Source: Synechococcus sp. CB0101
Lineage (GTDB): Bacteria > Cyanobacteriota > Cyanobacteriia > PCC-6307 > Cyanobiaceae
Direction of reading: 5' to 3'
Assembly (NCBI RefSeq): GCF_000179235.2
Contig: NZ_CP039373.1
Location: forward strand, 2,015,860 to 2,079,859
Length of the DNA: 64,000 bases
The position numbers were made by a program, and so were the translations under genes. Numbering within the stretch: the stretch's first letter is position 1; every line of letters starts with the position of its first letter. The notes under the pieces are model-generated. The model worked only from the letters and a program-made list of their open reading frames with translations, had not been told where the DNA came from and made no database searches. Positions 55,493-64,000 of this stretch are shown here, in pieces.

Positions 55493-57131
55493 GTGGGGCC
55501 ACGGCCTCGGTGTGAATCGGCTGGTGGCGCTGCTGCAGCGTGTGGCGCCGCCAAAAGGGCTGAGCTGCCGGGGCATCGACGCGGAAATGACCACCCCGGC
55601 TCTCTTGCCGAAACAGGGCCGCCTCCAAGAGCAGTTGCGTCACCACCAGCCGTTGCTGCAGGTCGTGGGCGCGGCTGATCCAGGCGCTGGCTGTGGTGCC
55701 CAGATCGCAGTATTGGACTTGCGGCAAAGCCGCTGCGGCCCGCAGCCAAGGGTCGCTTTCGATCGGCTCACGCAGACCTGCGATCTGATGCAGGCCCTCT
55801 CGCAAGGCATGGCCCTGGCGTTCCACGCCCGCTACCTGCCAGCAGAGGCGGCGCACCTCGCCGAGGGTGCGCTCCAGTTGCCGGAAGTGTTCGCCGGTCG
55901 GCACCGGTAAGCCGCTGAGGGTGTGCAGCGTGGCTTGCAGGGGTGCTGCCACCGGCGGACACTCCAGTTGTCGCAGCTGACGGGCAAACACCAGACACTC
56001 CATCAAGGAATTGCTGGCCAGGCGATTGGCACCATGCACGCCTGTGCTGGCGGCTTCGCCCACGGCGTAGAGCCCGGCCACGGTGGTGGCGGCGGTGGCG
56101 TTGGTGCGAACCCCGCCCATCCAGTAGTGGGCAGCCGGAGCCACGGGAATGGGGCTGCTGGTGGGTTCCAGCCCCAATTCCCGGCAGCGCCCGAGGATCG
56201 TGGGGAATTGCTGCTCCAGTCGGGCCTGACCCACCGGGCGTAGATCCAGCCACACATGCTCGAGTTGTTGCTCGCGCATGCACTGCACCAGGGCGCGGCT
56301 CACCGCATCCCTCGGGGCCAGGTCGCCCTGGGGGAGATGGCTCACCGGACTGCCTCCATGGCCATCCACCAGCCGTGCCCCCTCTCCCCGCACCGCTTCG
56401 GAGATCAGGAAGTGCGGTGCCCCCGGCAGCATCAGCGCCGTTGGGTGGAACTGCACAAATTCCAGATCGCGGATCGCCGCTCCGGCCTGCCAGGCCATGG
56501 CAATGCCGTCTCCGCTGGCCTGGGATGGGTTAGTGGTGTTGGCGTAGAGGTGGCCACCGCCACCGGTGGCCAGCACCACGGCTCCGGCTCGCAACCAGCG
56601 CAGCCTGCCCGCATGCAGCATCTGCAGGCCGCAGCAGCGGTTTGCCTCGATCCAGAGCTGCAGGGCCAGGGCCCCCTGCAGGCGCACCAGTCCAGGGCGC
56701 TGCAGCACCCGTCGTTCCAGGGCGTCTACCAGGGCCCCGCCGGTGCGGTCCTGGGCATGCAGCACGCGCCGGTGGCTGTGGGCCGCCTCCAATGTGGTGC
56801 TCAGGTTGCCGTGATGGCGATCGAAGTCCATCCCCAGTTCCAGCAACCGCTCCACGCAGGCAGGGGCCTCTCTTACCAGCAGTTCCACCGCCGGTGGATC
56901 ACACAGACCGCCCCCGGCTTTGAGGGTGTCATCGCGATGACTCGCGAAGCTGTCGTCGGCATTGGTGACCGCCGCAATACCCCCCTGGGCCCAGCGGCTG
57001 GAGGAGCGGGGGGCATGGTCTTTGCTGAGCAGCAGCACCCGCAGCTCCGCCGGAAGCTCCAGGGCCGCCATCAACCCAGCGGCGCCGCCGCCCACCACGA
57101 TCACATCCCAGTTGGAGGGCAGCTGAACCAC
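55485..57131 (-). CDS. nadB: L-aspartate oxidase
   Basis: A 548-residue FAD enzyme that converts L-aspartate to iminoaspartate, the first step of NAD synthesis. The FAD fold is VIVVGGGAAGLMAAL, and SRWAQGGIAAV, HRRVLHAQDRTG, LVDGHGGSP and HYWMGGVRTNATA are typical NadB segments. The C-terminal helical domain is complete (ESDPWLRAAAALPQ). ATG 57131 is the start. It lies downstream of psbU but separated by a terminator. Confidence 0.96.
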   Translation of the reverse strand: MVQLPSNWDVIVVGGGAAGLMAALELPAELRVLLLSKDHAPRSSSRWAQGGIAAVTNADDSFASHRDDTLKAGGGLCDPPAVELLVREAPACVERLLELGMDFDRHHGNLSTTLEAAHSHRRVLHAQDRTGGALVDALERRVLQRPGLVRLQGALALQLWIEANRCCGLQMLHAGRLRWLRAGAVVLATGGGGHLYANTTNPSQASGDGIAMAWQAGAAIRDLEFVQFHPTALMLPGAPHFLISEAVRGEGARLVDGHGGSPVSHLPQGDLAPRDAVSRALVQCMREQQLEHVWLDLRPVGQARLEQQFPTILGRCRELGLEPTSSPIPVAPAAHYWMGGVRTNATAATTVAGLYAVGEAASTGVHGANRLASNSLMECLVFARQLRQLECPPVAAPLQATLHTLSGLPVPTGEHFRQLERTLGEVRRLCWQVAGVERQGHALREGLHQIAGLREPIESDPWLRAAAALPQVQYCDLGTTASAWISRAHDLQQRLVVTQLLLEAALFRQESRGGHFRVDAPAAQPFWRRHTLQQRHQPIHTEAVAPLS

Positions 57132-57154
57132 GGAGCCCGAGGCGTGAAGGGCAA

Positions 57155-57184
57155 CAAAAAAGCCGCCGGGAGGGCCCGACGGCT
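57155..57184 (-). terminator. Rho-independent terminator of psbU
   Basis: On the minus strand an AGCCG arm pairs with CGGCT, followed after one mismatch by a 4-bp inner stem and a CCCT loop (57161-57184), then a run of T from 57160 to 57155. It lies about 48 bases after psbU, reading left. Confidence 0.87.
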
Positions 57185-57231
57185 GGAACCGATGAGGGAA
57201 TTTACAGCGCAGGGATCAACCTGGCCGGCGA

Positions 57232-57609
57232 TCAGCGGTACTGGCCGTCGTTGATGCGATCGAATCCTTCGTTCAGGGCGATCGAAGCCGGGGTCACGGT
57301 GAAGTTGTCCTTGTACTTCTCCACCAGTTCCTTCTGGCGGTCGGTCAGATCCAGGTTGAACAGATCATCAACACTGGTGTACGGGCCTCCCAGCACGATT
57401 TTGCCGGCGAGGGTGGGGTACATCCCAGGGAAGGCCTGGAAGCGGCGGACCGAGCAGTTGTTCAGGTCCACCTTGTCGCCGCGCTCGGCGATCTTCTCGT
57501 CGGCAACGTTGCTGAGATCGGCGGCCTGGGCTGCGGGTGCCATCACCAGGCCGAAGAGCAGGCTGGCCAGCAGCACGCCACTCATGAGCCACGAAACCAG
57601 CCGTTTCAT
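57232..57609 (-). CDS. psbU: Photosystem II extrinsic protein PsbU
   Basis: A 125-residue lumenal protein that stabilises the oxygen-evolving complex and chloride/calcium retention. A signal peptide (SWLMSGVLLASLLFGLVMAPAAQA) is followed by the mature start ADLSNVADEKI. The helix-hairpin-helix-like core reads KVDLNNCSVRRFQAFPGMYPTL, then VDDLFNLDLTDRQKELVEKY, as expected of PsbU. The open frame extends far upstream, but ATG 57609 starts at the signal peptide. Confidence 0.96.
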   Translation of the reverse strand: MKRLVSWLMSGVLLASLLFGLVMAPAAQAADLSNVADEKIAERGDKVDLNNCSVRRFQAFPGMYPTLAGKIVLGGPYTSVDDLFNLDLTDRQKELVEKYKDNFTVTPASIALNEGFDRINDGQYR

Positions 57610-57716
57610 CGAAGTCTCCGTCTGAACGGGAATCACAGGGGCTGCCAAGCAGCGTTGCAAAGCTACAGGTGAGACGCCTGCCCTTTGAAGCGCGGCGAGC
57701 AGGCTTTTGCAGTTCT

Positions 57717-58415
57717 TCAGATCAGGCCGCTGAGCTGTGGTGCCCAGAGGGCGGCGGCCAGAAACAGTCCATCCACGGCCAGGGTGGTGGCGATGGCGGA
57801 GGCGGCCAGTCGCCAGGCGGGATCTGGATGCTGCCAAAAGCGTCGGCATAGGCCAAGCAGCAGGGTTCCGGCCAGCAGCGTGACGGCCAGCGGCATGGGC
57901 TGCATCACCTCCAGGGCGGCAGCCTGCAGTTGGAGCGGAGCCTGATGGGTGGGGGCAAGAAGCACTTCGGTCCAGTGACGCATCACCCCAGTGATGGCCA
58001 TGACTCCATCGGTGCAAGCGGTGCCCAGCAGAGAGGCCAGATAGAAGCTGGCGGCCAGGCGCCAGCGCGTGTTCAGCCCTCCGAGGGCCAAGGGCAAGGC
58101 AAAGGCTTCGATCGGTAGGTGCCAGAGCGGATGCAGGCGGCACCAGCCCCAGAAGAGGCAGCCCCCCAGCCAGCTGCCGCTGAATCCCACCAAGAGGGTG
58201 CCGGCTCGGCTCAGGTTGGGATTGGCGTGGTCCGCCAGCACCAGGCCAGCCAGCAGAAGGGGAGCGGTGAACAGGGCGGCGCTGAAAGGGGCCAAACGCA
58301 CCCACGGAGCCTGCAGGAACACCGGCAGGGCCACCAGCAGAGCTCCTGCCAGGCTGATTCCGAGCCCAACGCCACCCGTGGCGCGGCTGGATGCCACACG
58401 GGTGCTGGGGGGCAT
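57717..58415 (-). CDS. DUF3120-family membrane protein
   Basis: A 232-residue protein with about six membrane helices. The family landmarks are LWHLPIEAFALPLALGGL and SFYLASLLGTACTDGVMAITG. DUF3120 is nearly restricted to cyanobacteria and has no assigned role. The frame extends to 58817; ATG 58415 or the GTG 12 codons upstream is likely. It precedes psbU by about 110 bases and is divergent from uppP. Confidence 0.82.
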   Translation of the reverse strand: MPPSTRVASSRATGGVGLGISLAGALLVALPVFLQAPWVRLAPFSAALFTAPLLLAGLVLADHANPNLSRAGTLLVGFSGSWLGGCLFWGWCRLHPLWHLPIEAFALPLALGGLNTRWRLAASFYLASLLGTACTDGVMAITGVMRHWTEVLLAPTHQAPLQLQAAALEVMQPMPLAVTLLAGTLLLGLCRRFWQHPDPAWRLAASAIATTLAVDGLFLAAALWAPQLSGLI

Positions 58416-58559
58416 CGCGGCCACCGTGAGGTTGGGCGGTACCCCGATCACCACTGTGTGAAGAAAGTTGTGCAACCTTAGGGGACGCCTCTGGTGTTCC
58501 CGCTGCTGGTCAGAGCTGGCTTGGCGCCATAGGGTCGCCTTATTACTGCTTCTCCTGCG

Positions 58560-59426
58560 GTGTTCGCTGCCATCCCCCCGACCGATCAGCTCGGGGTGCT
58601 TCAAGCCTGCTGGCGCTTTTTCGTCTTGGGCGTGGTGCAGGGGCTCACGGAATTCCTGCCGATCAGCAGCACCGCCCACTTGAAGGTGGTGCCCGTGCTG
58701 TTGGGCTGGGGAGATCCAGGCGTGGCGGTGACCGCCGTGATCCAGCTCGGCAGCATCCTGGCGGTGGTGGGCTTCTTTCGCGACGACCTGCGCCAGGTGT
58801 TGATGGGCGTTGGTCAAGGCTTGCGCCAGCGCCGCTGGGACGATCCCCAGGCCAGGCTCGGCTTGGCGATCGCCCTCGGCACGATCCCGATCCTCGTGGC
58901 GGGCCTGGCGATCAAGCTCTGGGTGCCCAATTTTGACCAGTCGCCCCTGCGCAGCCTTACCTCGATTGCGCTGGTGTCGATCGTGATGGCCCTGCTGCTG
59001 GCCCTGGCAGAGCGCATCGGTTGCCGCCGCCGCTTGCTGGAGCAGGTGGCCGTTCGCGATGGCGTGTGGGTGGGCCTGGCTCAGGCCCTGGCGTTGATTC
59101 CGGGTGTGTCCCGCTCCGGTAGCACCCTCACCGCGGCGCTGTTGGATGGCTGGAAGCGCCCCGATGCCGCCCGCTTTTCGTTTTTGTTGGGCATTCCAGC
59201 GATCACCCTGGCTGGCCTGGTGGAGCTCAAAGATGCTTTCAGCCAGCCCATTGCTGGCGGCGTGCTGCCCCTGATGGTGGGCATCGCCACCTCAGCGGTG
59301 GTGTCGTGGCTGGCGATTGCCTGGTTGCTGCGCTTCCTGCAGCACCACAGCACCTGGTGGTTTGTGGGTTACCGGCTCTTCTTCGGCGTTGGCCTGCTGC
59401 TCTGGGTTGGTCGCCTGGCGGGCTGA
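58560..59426 (+). CDS. uppP: Undecaprenyl-diphosphatase
   Basis: A 288-residue membrane enzyme that recycles undecaprenyl pyrophosphate for cell-wall and glycan carriers. The two catalytic motifs are present: GVVQGLTEFLPISSTAHL and IPGVSRSGSTLTAALL, with the conserved Glu, Ser and Arg. About eight helices. GTG 58560 is the start. It supports the lipid-linked glycosylation genes of the 14-27 kb region. Confidence 0.96.
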   Translation: MFAAIPPTDQLGVLQACWRFFVLGVVQGLTEFLPISSTAHLKVVPVLLGWGDPGVAVTAVIQLGSILAVVGFFRDDLRQVLMGVGQGLRQRRWDDPQARLGLAIALGTIPILVAGLAIKLWVPNFDQSPLRSLTSIALVSIVMALLLALAERIGCRRRLLEQVAVRDGVWVGLAQALALIPGVSRSGSTLTAALLDGWKRPDAARFSFLLGIPAITLAGLVELKDAFSQPIAGGVLPLMVGIATSAVVSWLAIAWLLRFLQHHSTWWFVGYRLFFGVGLLLWVGRLAG

Positions 59427-59467
59427 GCGCCCACACTGGGTGCAGCAAGCACAAACGGGCAGCGCCT

Positions 59468-60847
59468 GTGTGGAAGGAACCCTCGGCCGGTGTTCCCCTG
59501 GTGGATGCCGAACAGATGCGGCTGCCCCAGCCGGCGTTGGTGGATGCGGTAGAGCCGGAATCCATCGGGGATGAGCTGGGCATTCAGCCCGGTGATCGGT
59601 TGCTGAGCGTGAACGGCGTACGCCCGCGCGATTTGATTGATCTGCAGTTTCTGGTCTGTGCTGAGGACCTCACCCTGGAGGTGCAGGACCCCGACGGCAC
59701 GGTGCACGTGGTGGAGCTGGAGAAGGATGCCGACGAGGGATTGGGGTTGGCCTTCAGCGAGGCCCTCTTCGATGGCCTCAGGCAGTGCAACAACCATTGC
59801 CCGTTCTGCTTCATCGATCAGCAGCCCCCCGGCCACCGCCGCAGCCTCTATCTCAAAGACGACGACTACCGCCTGAGCTTTCTCTACGGCTCCTATCTCA
59901 CCCTCACCAACCTCACCGCCAGCGATTGGCAGCGCATTGAAGAGCAACGTCTCTCGCCGTTGTTTGTCTCGGTGCATGCCACCGAGCCTGAGCTGCGCTC
60001 GCGCCTGCTGGTGAATCCCAGGGCTGCTCTGCTGATGGAGCAATTGGCTTGGTTCCAGGAACGGGAGTTGCAGATCCACGCCCAGGTGGTGGTGTGCCCC
60101 GGGCTCAACGATGGCGCAGCCCTGGAGCGCACCCTCACCGATCTAGCGAGCTTCGCCGCTGGTGAGTGGCCAGCGGTGCTGTCTGCGGCGGTGGTGCCCG
60201 TGGGCCTCACCCGCTACCGGCCCGAAGGTGATGGGCTGGTGCCGGTGGATCGCGCCTGCGCGCAGCGGGTGATCGCCCAGGTGGAGCCCATGCAGCAGCG
60301 CTTTCAAGCGGAGCTGGGTAGCCGCTTCGCCTGGCTCTCCGATGAGTGGTATCTGATGGCGGGTTATCCCCTGCCGCCGCGCGACAACTACGAAGACCTG
60401 CCCCAGGAGGGCAACGGGGTGGGCAGTATTCGTGCCTTCCTCGAGGCCATGGATGAGGCCACGGCCTCCTTGCCAGCCGCGTTGCCTCAGCCCAGGCGGG
60501 TGAGCTGGGTGGTGGGGCTGCTGGTGGCCGAAGCGCTCCAGCCAGCCGTGGATCGGCTCAATGCGGTCCAGGGGCTGGAGCTGCTGCTCCATGGTTTGCC
60601 GAGCCCCTACTGGGGGCAAGACCAGGTGGTCACCGGCCTGCTCACGGGTTCCGATCTCCTGGAGGGGCTTGCGGGCCGCGATCTCGGTCAGGAACTGCTG
60701 CTTCCTGCTGTGATGCTGCGGCAAGGGGAGCCGGTGTTTCTCGACGACCAACGCCTCGAGGCCGTTGCAGCCCAGTTGCCAGTGCCGGTGCAACTGGTGG
60801 GAGGGGCAGCTGAGATCGTGGCCCGTTGCCTGGGCATCGCCACCTGA
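59468..60847 (+). CDS. DUF512/PDZ-like cyanobacterial Fe-S protein
   Basis: About 459 residues of the family called putative FeS-containing cyanobacterial oxidoreductase (TIGR03279). An N-terminal PDZ-like domain reads VEPESIGDELGIQPGDRLLSVNG. A radical-SAM-like segment with Cys is CNNHCPFCFIDQQPPGHRRSLYLKDDDYRLSFLYG in part: key Cys are CNNHCPFC. The DUF512 C-terminal domain follows (FAWLSDEWYLMAGYPLP). Start GTG 59468 or ATG 59515. The reaction is unknown. Confidence 0.88.
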   Translation: MWKEPSAGVPLVDAEQMRLPQPALVDAVEPESIGDELGIQPGDRLLSVNGVRPRDLIDLQFLVCAEDLTLEVQDPDGTVHVVELEKDADEGLGLAFSEALFDGLRQCNNHCPFCFIDQQPPGHRRSLYLKDDDYRLSFLYGSYLTLTNLTASDWQRIEEQRLSPLFVSVHATEPELRSRLLVNPRAALLMEQLAWFQERELQIHAQVVVCPGLNDGAALERTLTDLASFAAGEWPAVLSAAVVPVGLTRYRPEGDGLVPVDRACAQRVIAQVEPMQQRFQAELGSRFAWLSDEWYLMAGYPLPPRDNYEDLPQEGNGVGSIRAFLEAMDEATASLPAALPQPRRVSWVVGLLVAEALQPAVDRLNAVQGLELLLHGLPSPYWGQDQVVTGLLTGSDLLEGLAGRDLGQELLLPAVMLRQGEPVFLDDQRLEAVAAQLPVPVQLVGGAAEIVARCLGIAT

Positions 60848-60894
60848 ACTGACTAAGCTCGCCGGGACGACTTTTATCTGGGCAGAGTTTTTCG

Positions 60895-62580
60895 GTGACG
60901 CGACCCTTCAAGACCTGGCTTGCTGCAGCTGGCTCCGGTCTGCTGGCACTCTCCGGCACCGGCTTTGCTCAAGAGCAGCCCACGGCCAGTGTTCAGGAGC
61001 CGCTTCCCCTAGCACCGCAGGTGAAGGGCACCAGGCCGAAATCCGATGCCAGCGTGCTGGCTCCTGCCGCCACCAAGCTCGATCCGAGCCTGCAGAACCT
61101 CGCGGCTCCCGCCACGCTGGCTCTGCCCAACAAGCCAGAGCAGGTGCGCATTGCTGAATTGCGCCCGCTCTCGCTGAAGGATGTTGAGAATCTTGCTGAG
61201 GTTAATAACCCAAATCTGAAGGCTATTGCAAGTCAGGTGGATCAGGCTCAGAGCGAGTTGCGTACGCAGATTTCTGCTTGGTATCCAAGCTTAAAGCTGA
61301 ACGCTAATAATCTTCCTGTTTATACCGGTGGAAATTACAGGATCACGCGGCCTTCAGTCGATCCTTCTTCGGGTGGGTTCGTTCGCAGCCCTGCTGAATA
61401 TGGCTACACGAGTCGCTGGAATATGGACGCTAACTTGCAGGCTTCGTGGAGTCTGATCGATCCTAAGCGCGTTCCCGATATTGCTGCCGCCCGAGACAAG
61501 TTTGAGCAAGCGAAGAATCAATATCTGATTGCGCTCCGAGACCTGCGTCTCCAAGCTGCTCAGTCCTATTTTCAGCTTCAGTTCGCTGACGAGAACGTAA
61601 GAATTGGTCAAGATGCCGTTCGAGCTTCACTCGTAAGCCTCCGAGATGCGCGTGCCCGTTTTCAGGCAGGTGTGGCAACAAAACTTGAGGTGCTTGAAGC
61701 GGAAACTCAGCTGGCGCGCGATCAGCAAACCCTTACCGATGCTCTTGCCAGCCAATCAATCGCCCGTCGCGATCTTGCCCGACTACTTGACCTTCCTCAG
61801 AACGTAAGTCCAACTGCCACACAGCCACTTCGTCCACTTGGTGTTTGGACGCCGTCGCTCCAGGAAAGCGTGATCGCCGCATACGCCTTCCGTGAAGAGC
61901 TTGATAACGCCCTCTTAGAGGTCTCAGTTGCTAACAGTCAGGCCAATAGTTCTATCGCTGATGTCCAGCCCTTCCTCACCATCTTTAATAACCTCAGGGG
62001 TTCCCGTTACGATGGTGTTGACCGTATATTTGTTGATCAGCCTGGCACGAGCGGCTGGGATCTTGAAAACACAATTGGTTTGCAGGCCAGTGTAACACTT
62101 TTCGATGGTGGCGCTGCGCGCGCTCAATACCGCAAGGCTAAGCAAAGAGCCCAAGAAAACAGCTTCCGCTTCGCAAGTACTCGCGACCAGCTCCGTTTCG
62201 ACGTTGAGGAGAGTTTTTACCAGCTCCGCCAGTCCAATCGCAACATCCAAACAACATCGCGCGAAGTGATCTCAGCTCGCGAGTCGCTTCGGTTGGCGCG
62301 CTTGCGCTTTCAAGCTGGTGTAAGCACGCAGCGTGAAGTAGTGGATAACCAGCGAGATCTCACCCGAGCAGAGATTAATTACTCAAGGTCTTTGGCCTCC
62401 TATAATAATAGCCTGGCCGAGCTCCGTCGCCGCACTGGTCTCGATCAAGTGGCCGTGTGTCAACCCGCCAGCCTTGGCTCCCAGAAGCCTGTGCTTGACG
62501 ACATGGAGAACATTCCAGTGCCTCCCGAGCCTCTGCAGCCCGCTTGCCAGATTCCTGTGCCGGCTCTGCCGAGCTCCTAA
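60895..62580 (+). CDS. TolC-family outer-membrane channel protein
   Basis: A 561-residue outer-membrane efflux protein. GTG 60895 leads to a signal peptide (WLAAAGSGLLALSGTGFA) and a Pro/Ala-rich linker of about 70 residues. Two OEP repeats then form the channel: LAEVNNPNLKAIASQVDQAQ in the first and the parallel AYAFREELDNALLEVSVANSQ in the second, each followed by RFQAGVATKLEVLEAETQL or RFQAGVSTQREVVDNQRDL. The body (about 61.2-62.5 kb) is AT-richer than the first 280 bases. It is a candidate partner for the exporter at 3-9 kb. Confidence 0.92.
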   Translation: MTRPFKTWLAAAGSGLLALSGTGFAQEQPTASVQEPLPLAPQVKGTRPKSDASVLAPAATKLDPSLQNLAAPATLALPNKPEQVRIAELRPLSLKDVENLAEVNNPNLKAIASQVDQAQSELRTQISAWYPSLKLNANNLPVYTGGNYRITRPSVDPSSGGFVRSPAEYGYTSRWNMDANLQASWSLIDPKRVPDIAAARDKFEQAKNQYLIALRDLRLQAAQSYFQLQFADENVRIGQDAVRASLVSLRDARARFQAGVATKLEVLEAETQLARDQQTLTDALASQSIARRDLARLLDLPQNVSPTATQPLRPLGVWTPSLQESVIAAYAFREELDNALLEVSVANSQANSSIADVQPFLTIFNNLRGSRYDGVDRIFVDQPGTSGWDLENTIGLQASVTLFDGGAARAQYRKAKQRAQENSFRFASTRDQLRFDVEESFYQLRQSNRNIQTTSREVISARESLRLARLRFQAGVSTQREVVDNQRDLTRAEINYSRSLASYNNSLAELRRRTGLDQVAVCQPASLGSQKPVLDDMENIPVPPEPLQPACQIPVPALPSS

Positions 62581-62651
62581 CGCTGCCGCTCAAACCGTCC
62601 TAACGTCAGCAGTCAGCTGAACCCTGACAGCTGTCTCTTCCTCTTCCCCGA

Positions 62652-64000
62652 TTGCTGCGGCTCGGCCTGTTTCAAGGCTGTGTCGGCTGCCTGGCCGTGA
62701 TTTTTGTGGGGTTGCTCAACCGGGTGATGCTCACGGAGCTAGGCTTTCCCGGCCTTTTAGTAGGCGGGGCCCTGGCGTTTGAGCAGTTGGTGGCACCGTC
62801 GCGCATCCTGTTTGGCCAGGTGTCCGATGCCCATCCACTCATCGGCAGGCACCGCACGCCCTACATCTGGATAGGAGCGGCGCTGTTTTGCACCCTGGCG
62901 GTGCTGCTGATCCCGCTGATCTTTCGGTTGCACACGGCCCTTGAAGCCGGAGCAGCCTGGGGCATTGGCCTTGGCGTTGCGGCGCTCTGCGGGCTCACCG
63001 CCTGCTACGGCCTGGCCGTGTCGCTGGCCACCACGCCCTATCTCGCCCTGGTGATCGACAGCACCACCGAGGAGGAACGGCCTCGCGCGGTGGGGTTGAT
63101 CTGGTGTCTGCTCACCGTGGGCATCGTGGTGGGCGCGATCGCCAGCTCGATCTGCCTGAAAGGCCTCGATGGCGTTACCGATCCATCTCTGTTGGAGTCG
63201 GCCCTGTTCAGCTTCATGACCCGGGTGAGTCTGGTGGTGTTTGGCCTCACGCTCGTGGCCACTTGGGGTATCGAAGTGCCGGGGCGCCGTCAGCAGCTCA
63301 GTCGCGCCGAAGATCGCGACGATGCCATCACCCTTGGTCTGGCCTGGCGCTTGATCACCTCCAGCCGCCAGGTGCTGGTGTTTTTCTGCTTCCTGCTGGC
63401 CTTCACCCTGGCGGTGTTTCTGCAGGACCCGATCCTGGAGAGCTACGGAGCTGAGGTGTTTGGCTTGCCGATTGCAGCTACGGCGTCCCTCAGTGCTGTG
63501 TGGGGGATCGGCACGCTCGTGGGTTTGCTGCTGGCGGGTCTCTGGCTGGTGCCCCGTCTCGGGAAGTTTGCCTGTGCTCGCCTGGGGTGTCAGCTGATTT
63601 TGGCTTCGTTGCTGCTGCTCACACTGGTGGGTTTCAGCGCAGAGCCCCAGCTACTCAAGCTGGTGCTTTTTCTGTTTGGTCTAGCCACAGGCATTGGTAC
63701 CAATGCCACGCTGGTGTTGATGCTTGATCTCACCCTGCCGGAAGTGGCTGGCACCTTTGTGGGGGTGTGGGGTTTGGCGCAGGCCTATTCCCGCGCGGCC
63801 GGAAAGGTGCTCGGGGGCGGGCTGCTGGATCTCGCCCGCTCGTTCAGTCCTGCTGATCAGGCGTTTCCCGCCTATGCCGCTGTGTTTGTTGTTGAGGCGG
63901 CGATCGCTGTTTTTGCGCTGGTGCTGTTGAGCCGCGTGAATCTGCGTCAGTTCCGCGACGACACCGTCCGCAGCCTTGATCGCGTTCTTGCCATGGAGCT
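62652..64000 (+). CDS. PucC-family MFS protein, 3'-truncated
   Basis: At least 449 residues, open to the window end. It resembles the PucC/bacteriochlorophyll-delivery MFS group: RLGLFQGCVGCLAVIF with LNRVMLTELGFPGLLVGGALA, FGQVSDAHPLIGRHRTPYIWIG, and YLALVIDSTTEEERPRAVG. About twelve helices. Cyanobacterial members are linked to chlorophyll handling or light-harvesting protein assembly, but the exact role is unsettled. TTG 62652 is the best start; a stop lies upstream in frame. Confidence 0.87.
   Translation, partial: MLRLGLFQGCVGCLAVIFVGLLNRVMLTELGFPGLLVGGALAFEQLVAPSRILFGQVSDAHPLIGRHRTPYIWIGAALFCTLAVLLIPLIFRLHTALEAGAAWGIGLGVAALCGLTACYGLAVSLATTPYLALVIDSTTEEERPRAVGLIWCLLTVGIVVGAIASSICLKGLDGVTDPSLLESALFSFMTRVSLVVFGLTLVATWGIEVPGRRQQLSRAEDRDDAITLGLAWRLITSSRQVLVFFCFLLAFTLAVFLQDPILESYGAEVFGLPIAATASLSAVWGIGTLVGLLLAGLWLVPRLGKFACARLGCQLILASLLLLTLVGFSAEPQLLKLVLFLFGLATGIGTNATLVLMLDLTLPEVAGTFVGVWGLAQAYSRAAGKVLGGGLLDLARSFSPADQAFPAYAAVFVVEAAIAVFALVLLSRVNLRQFRDDTVRSLDRVLAME

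Noticed and set aside
59468-60847. PDZ plus Fe-S DUF512 protein as a new system
   Set aside because: It matches a recognised cyanobacterial family; unknown function but not newly seen.

Overview
The window looks like the chromosome of a picocyanobacterium of the Synechococcus/Cyanobium group. It carries psaI, psaL, psbU, a petL-like gene, ndhO, a CRR7-like gene, zds and a PucC-family gene, two SLH-type cyanobacterial porins, and many small families known mainly from cyanobacteria (DUF751/Ycf33, DUF3120, DUF6816-like, the DUF512 Fe-S family). By eye the base composition is high-GC, with tightly packed and often overlapping genes. Two stretches are clearly more AT-rich: the exporter block at about 3.1-9.0 kb (the adjoining two-component genes are intermediate), and the body of a TolC-family gene at about 61.2-62.5 kb. 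I see no insertion sequence, CRISPR array or rRNA.

Layout. 1-2.8 kb: end of prfA, an HNH nuclease, alr and tRNA-Ser(GCT). 3.1-9.0 kb: a three-gene NHLM-type peptide exporter (HlyD-like adaptor, C39-peptidase ABC transporter, second ABC transporter) directly after the tRNA; no substrate gene is visible. 9.0-12.9 kb: a response regulator, histidine kinase and class A beta-lactamase-like serine hydrolase in one overlapping operon, divergent from an NlpC/P60 hydrolase. 13-16.2 kb: a DUF819 membrane protein, a GtrB-like glycosyltransferase, a HEAT-like protein, then psaI-psaL. 16.2-18.4 kb: a P-type ATPase homologue that has lost all of its catalytic motifs. 18.7-26.8 kb: a cell-surface glycosylation block (two DUF2079 membrane proteins, a GtrA-ChbG fusion, a GtrB-like GT2, an ArnT/PMT-like GT). 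27-30.5 kb: two tandem porins sharing an exact 458-bp repeat.

30.6-45.6 kb holds a J-protein, ndhO, a CPA antiporter, an epimerase-like protein, a lipid-A-disaccharide-synthase-like protein with a TPR partner, a HepT/MntA toxin-antitoxin pair next to an IscA/SufA gene, the zds-SRPBCC-lipoprotein run, and the minus-strand run DUF751-rbfA-nagZ-GT2/TPR-hemD, in which nagZ is frameshifted at a G6 run. 45.6-64 kb holds aroK, a tandem-domain PTPS protein, a RibD-C-type reductase, a FemAB-like protein, a B12/radical-SAM protein, an MFS carrier, rimO, a VKOR-thioredoxin fusion, nadB, psbU, uppP, a DUF512 protein, a TolC-family protein and a 3'-truncated PucC-family gene.

Working together. The exporter (3.2-9.0 kb) and the TolC-family protein (60.9 kb) could form one trans-envelope conduit, although they lie far apart. 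uppP, alr, nagZ, the FemAB-like protein, NlpC/P60 and the serine hydrolase all touch peptidoglycan or lipid-carrier metabolism. The 14-27 kb glycosyltransferases, GtrA domain and ChbG domain suggest transfer of modified sugars across the cytoplasmic membrane. The best candidates for something undescribed are the dead P-type ATPase, the GtrA-ChbG fusion and the orphan NHLM-type exporter.
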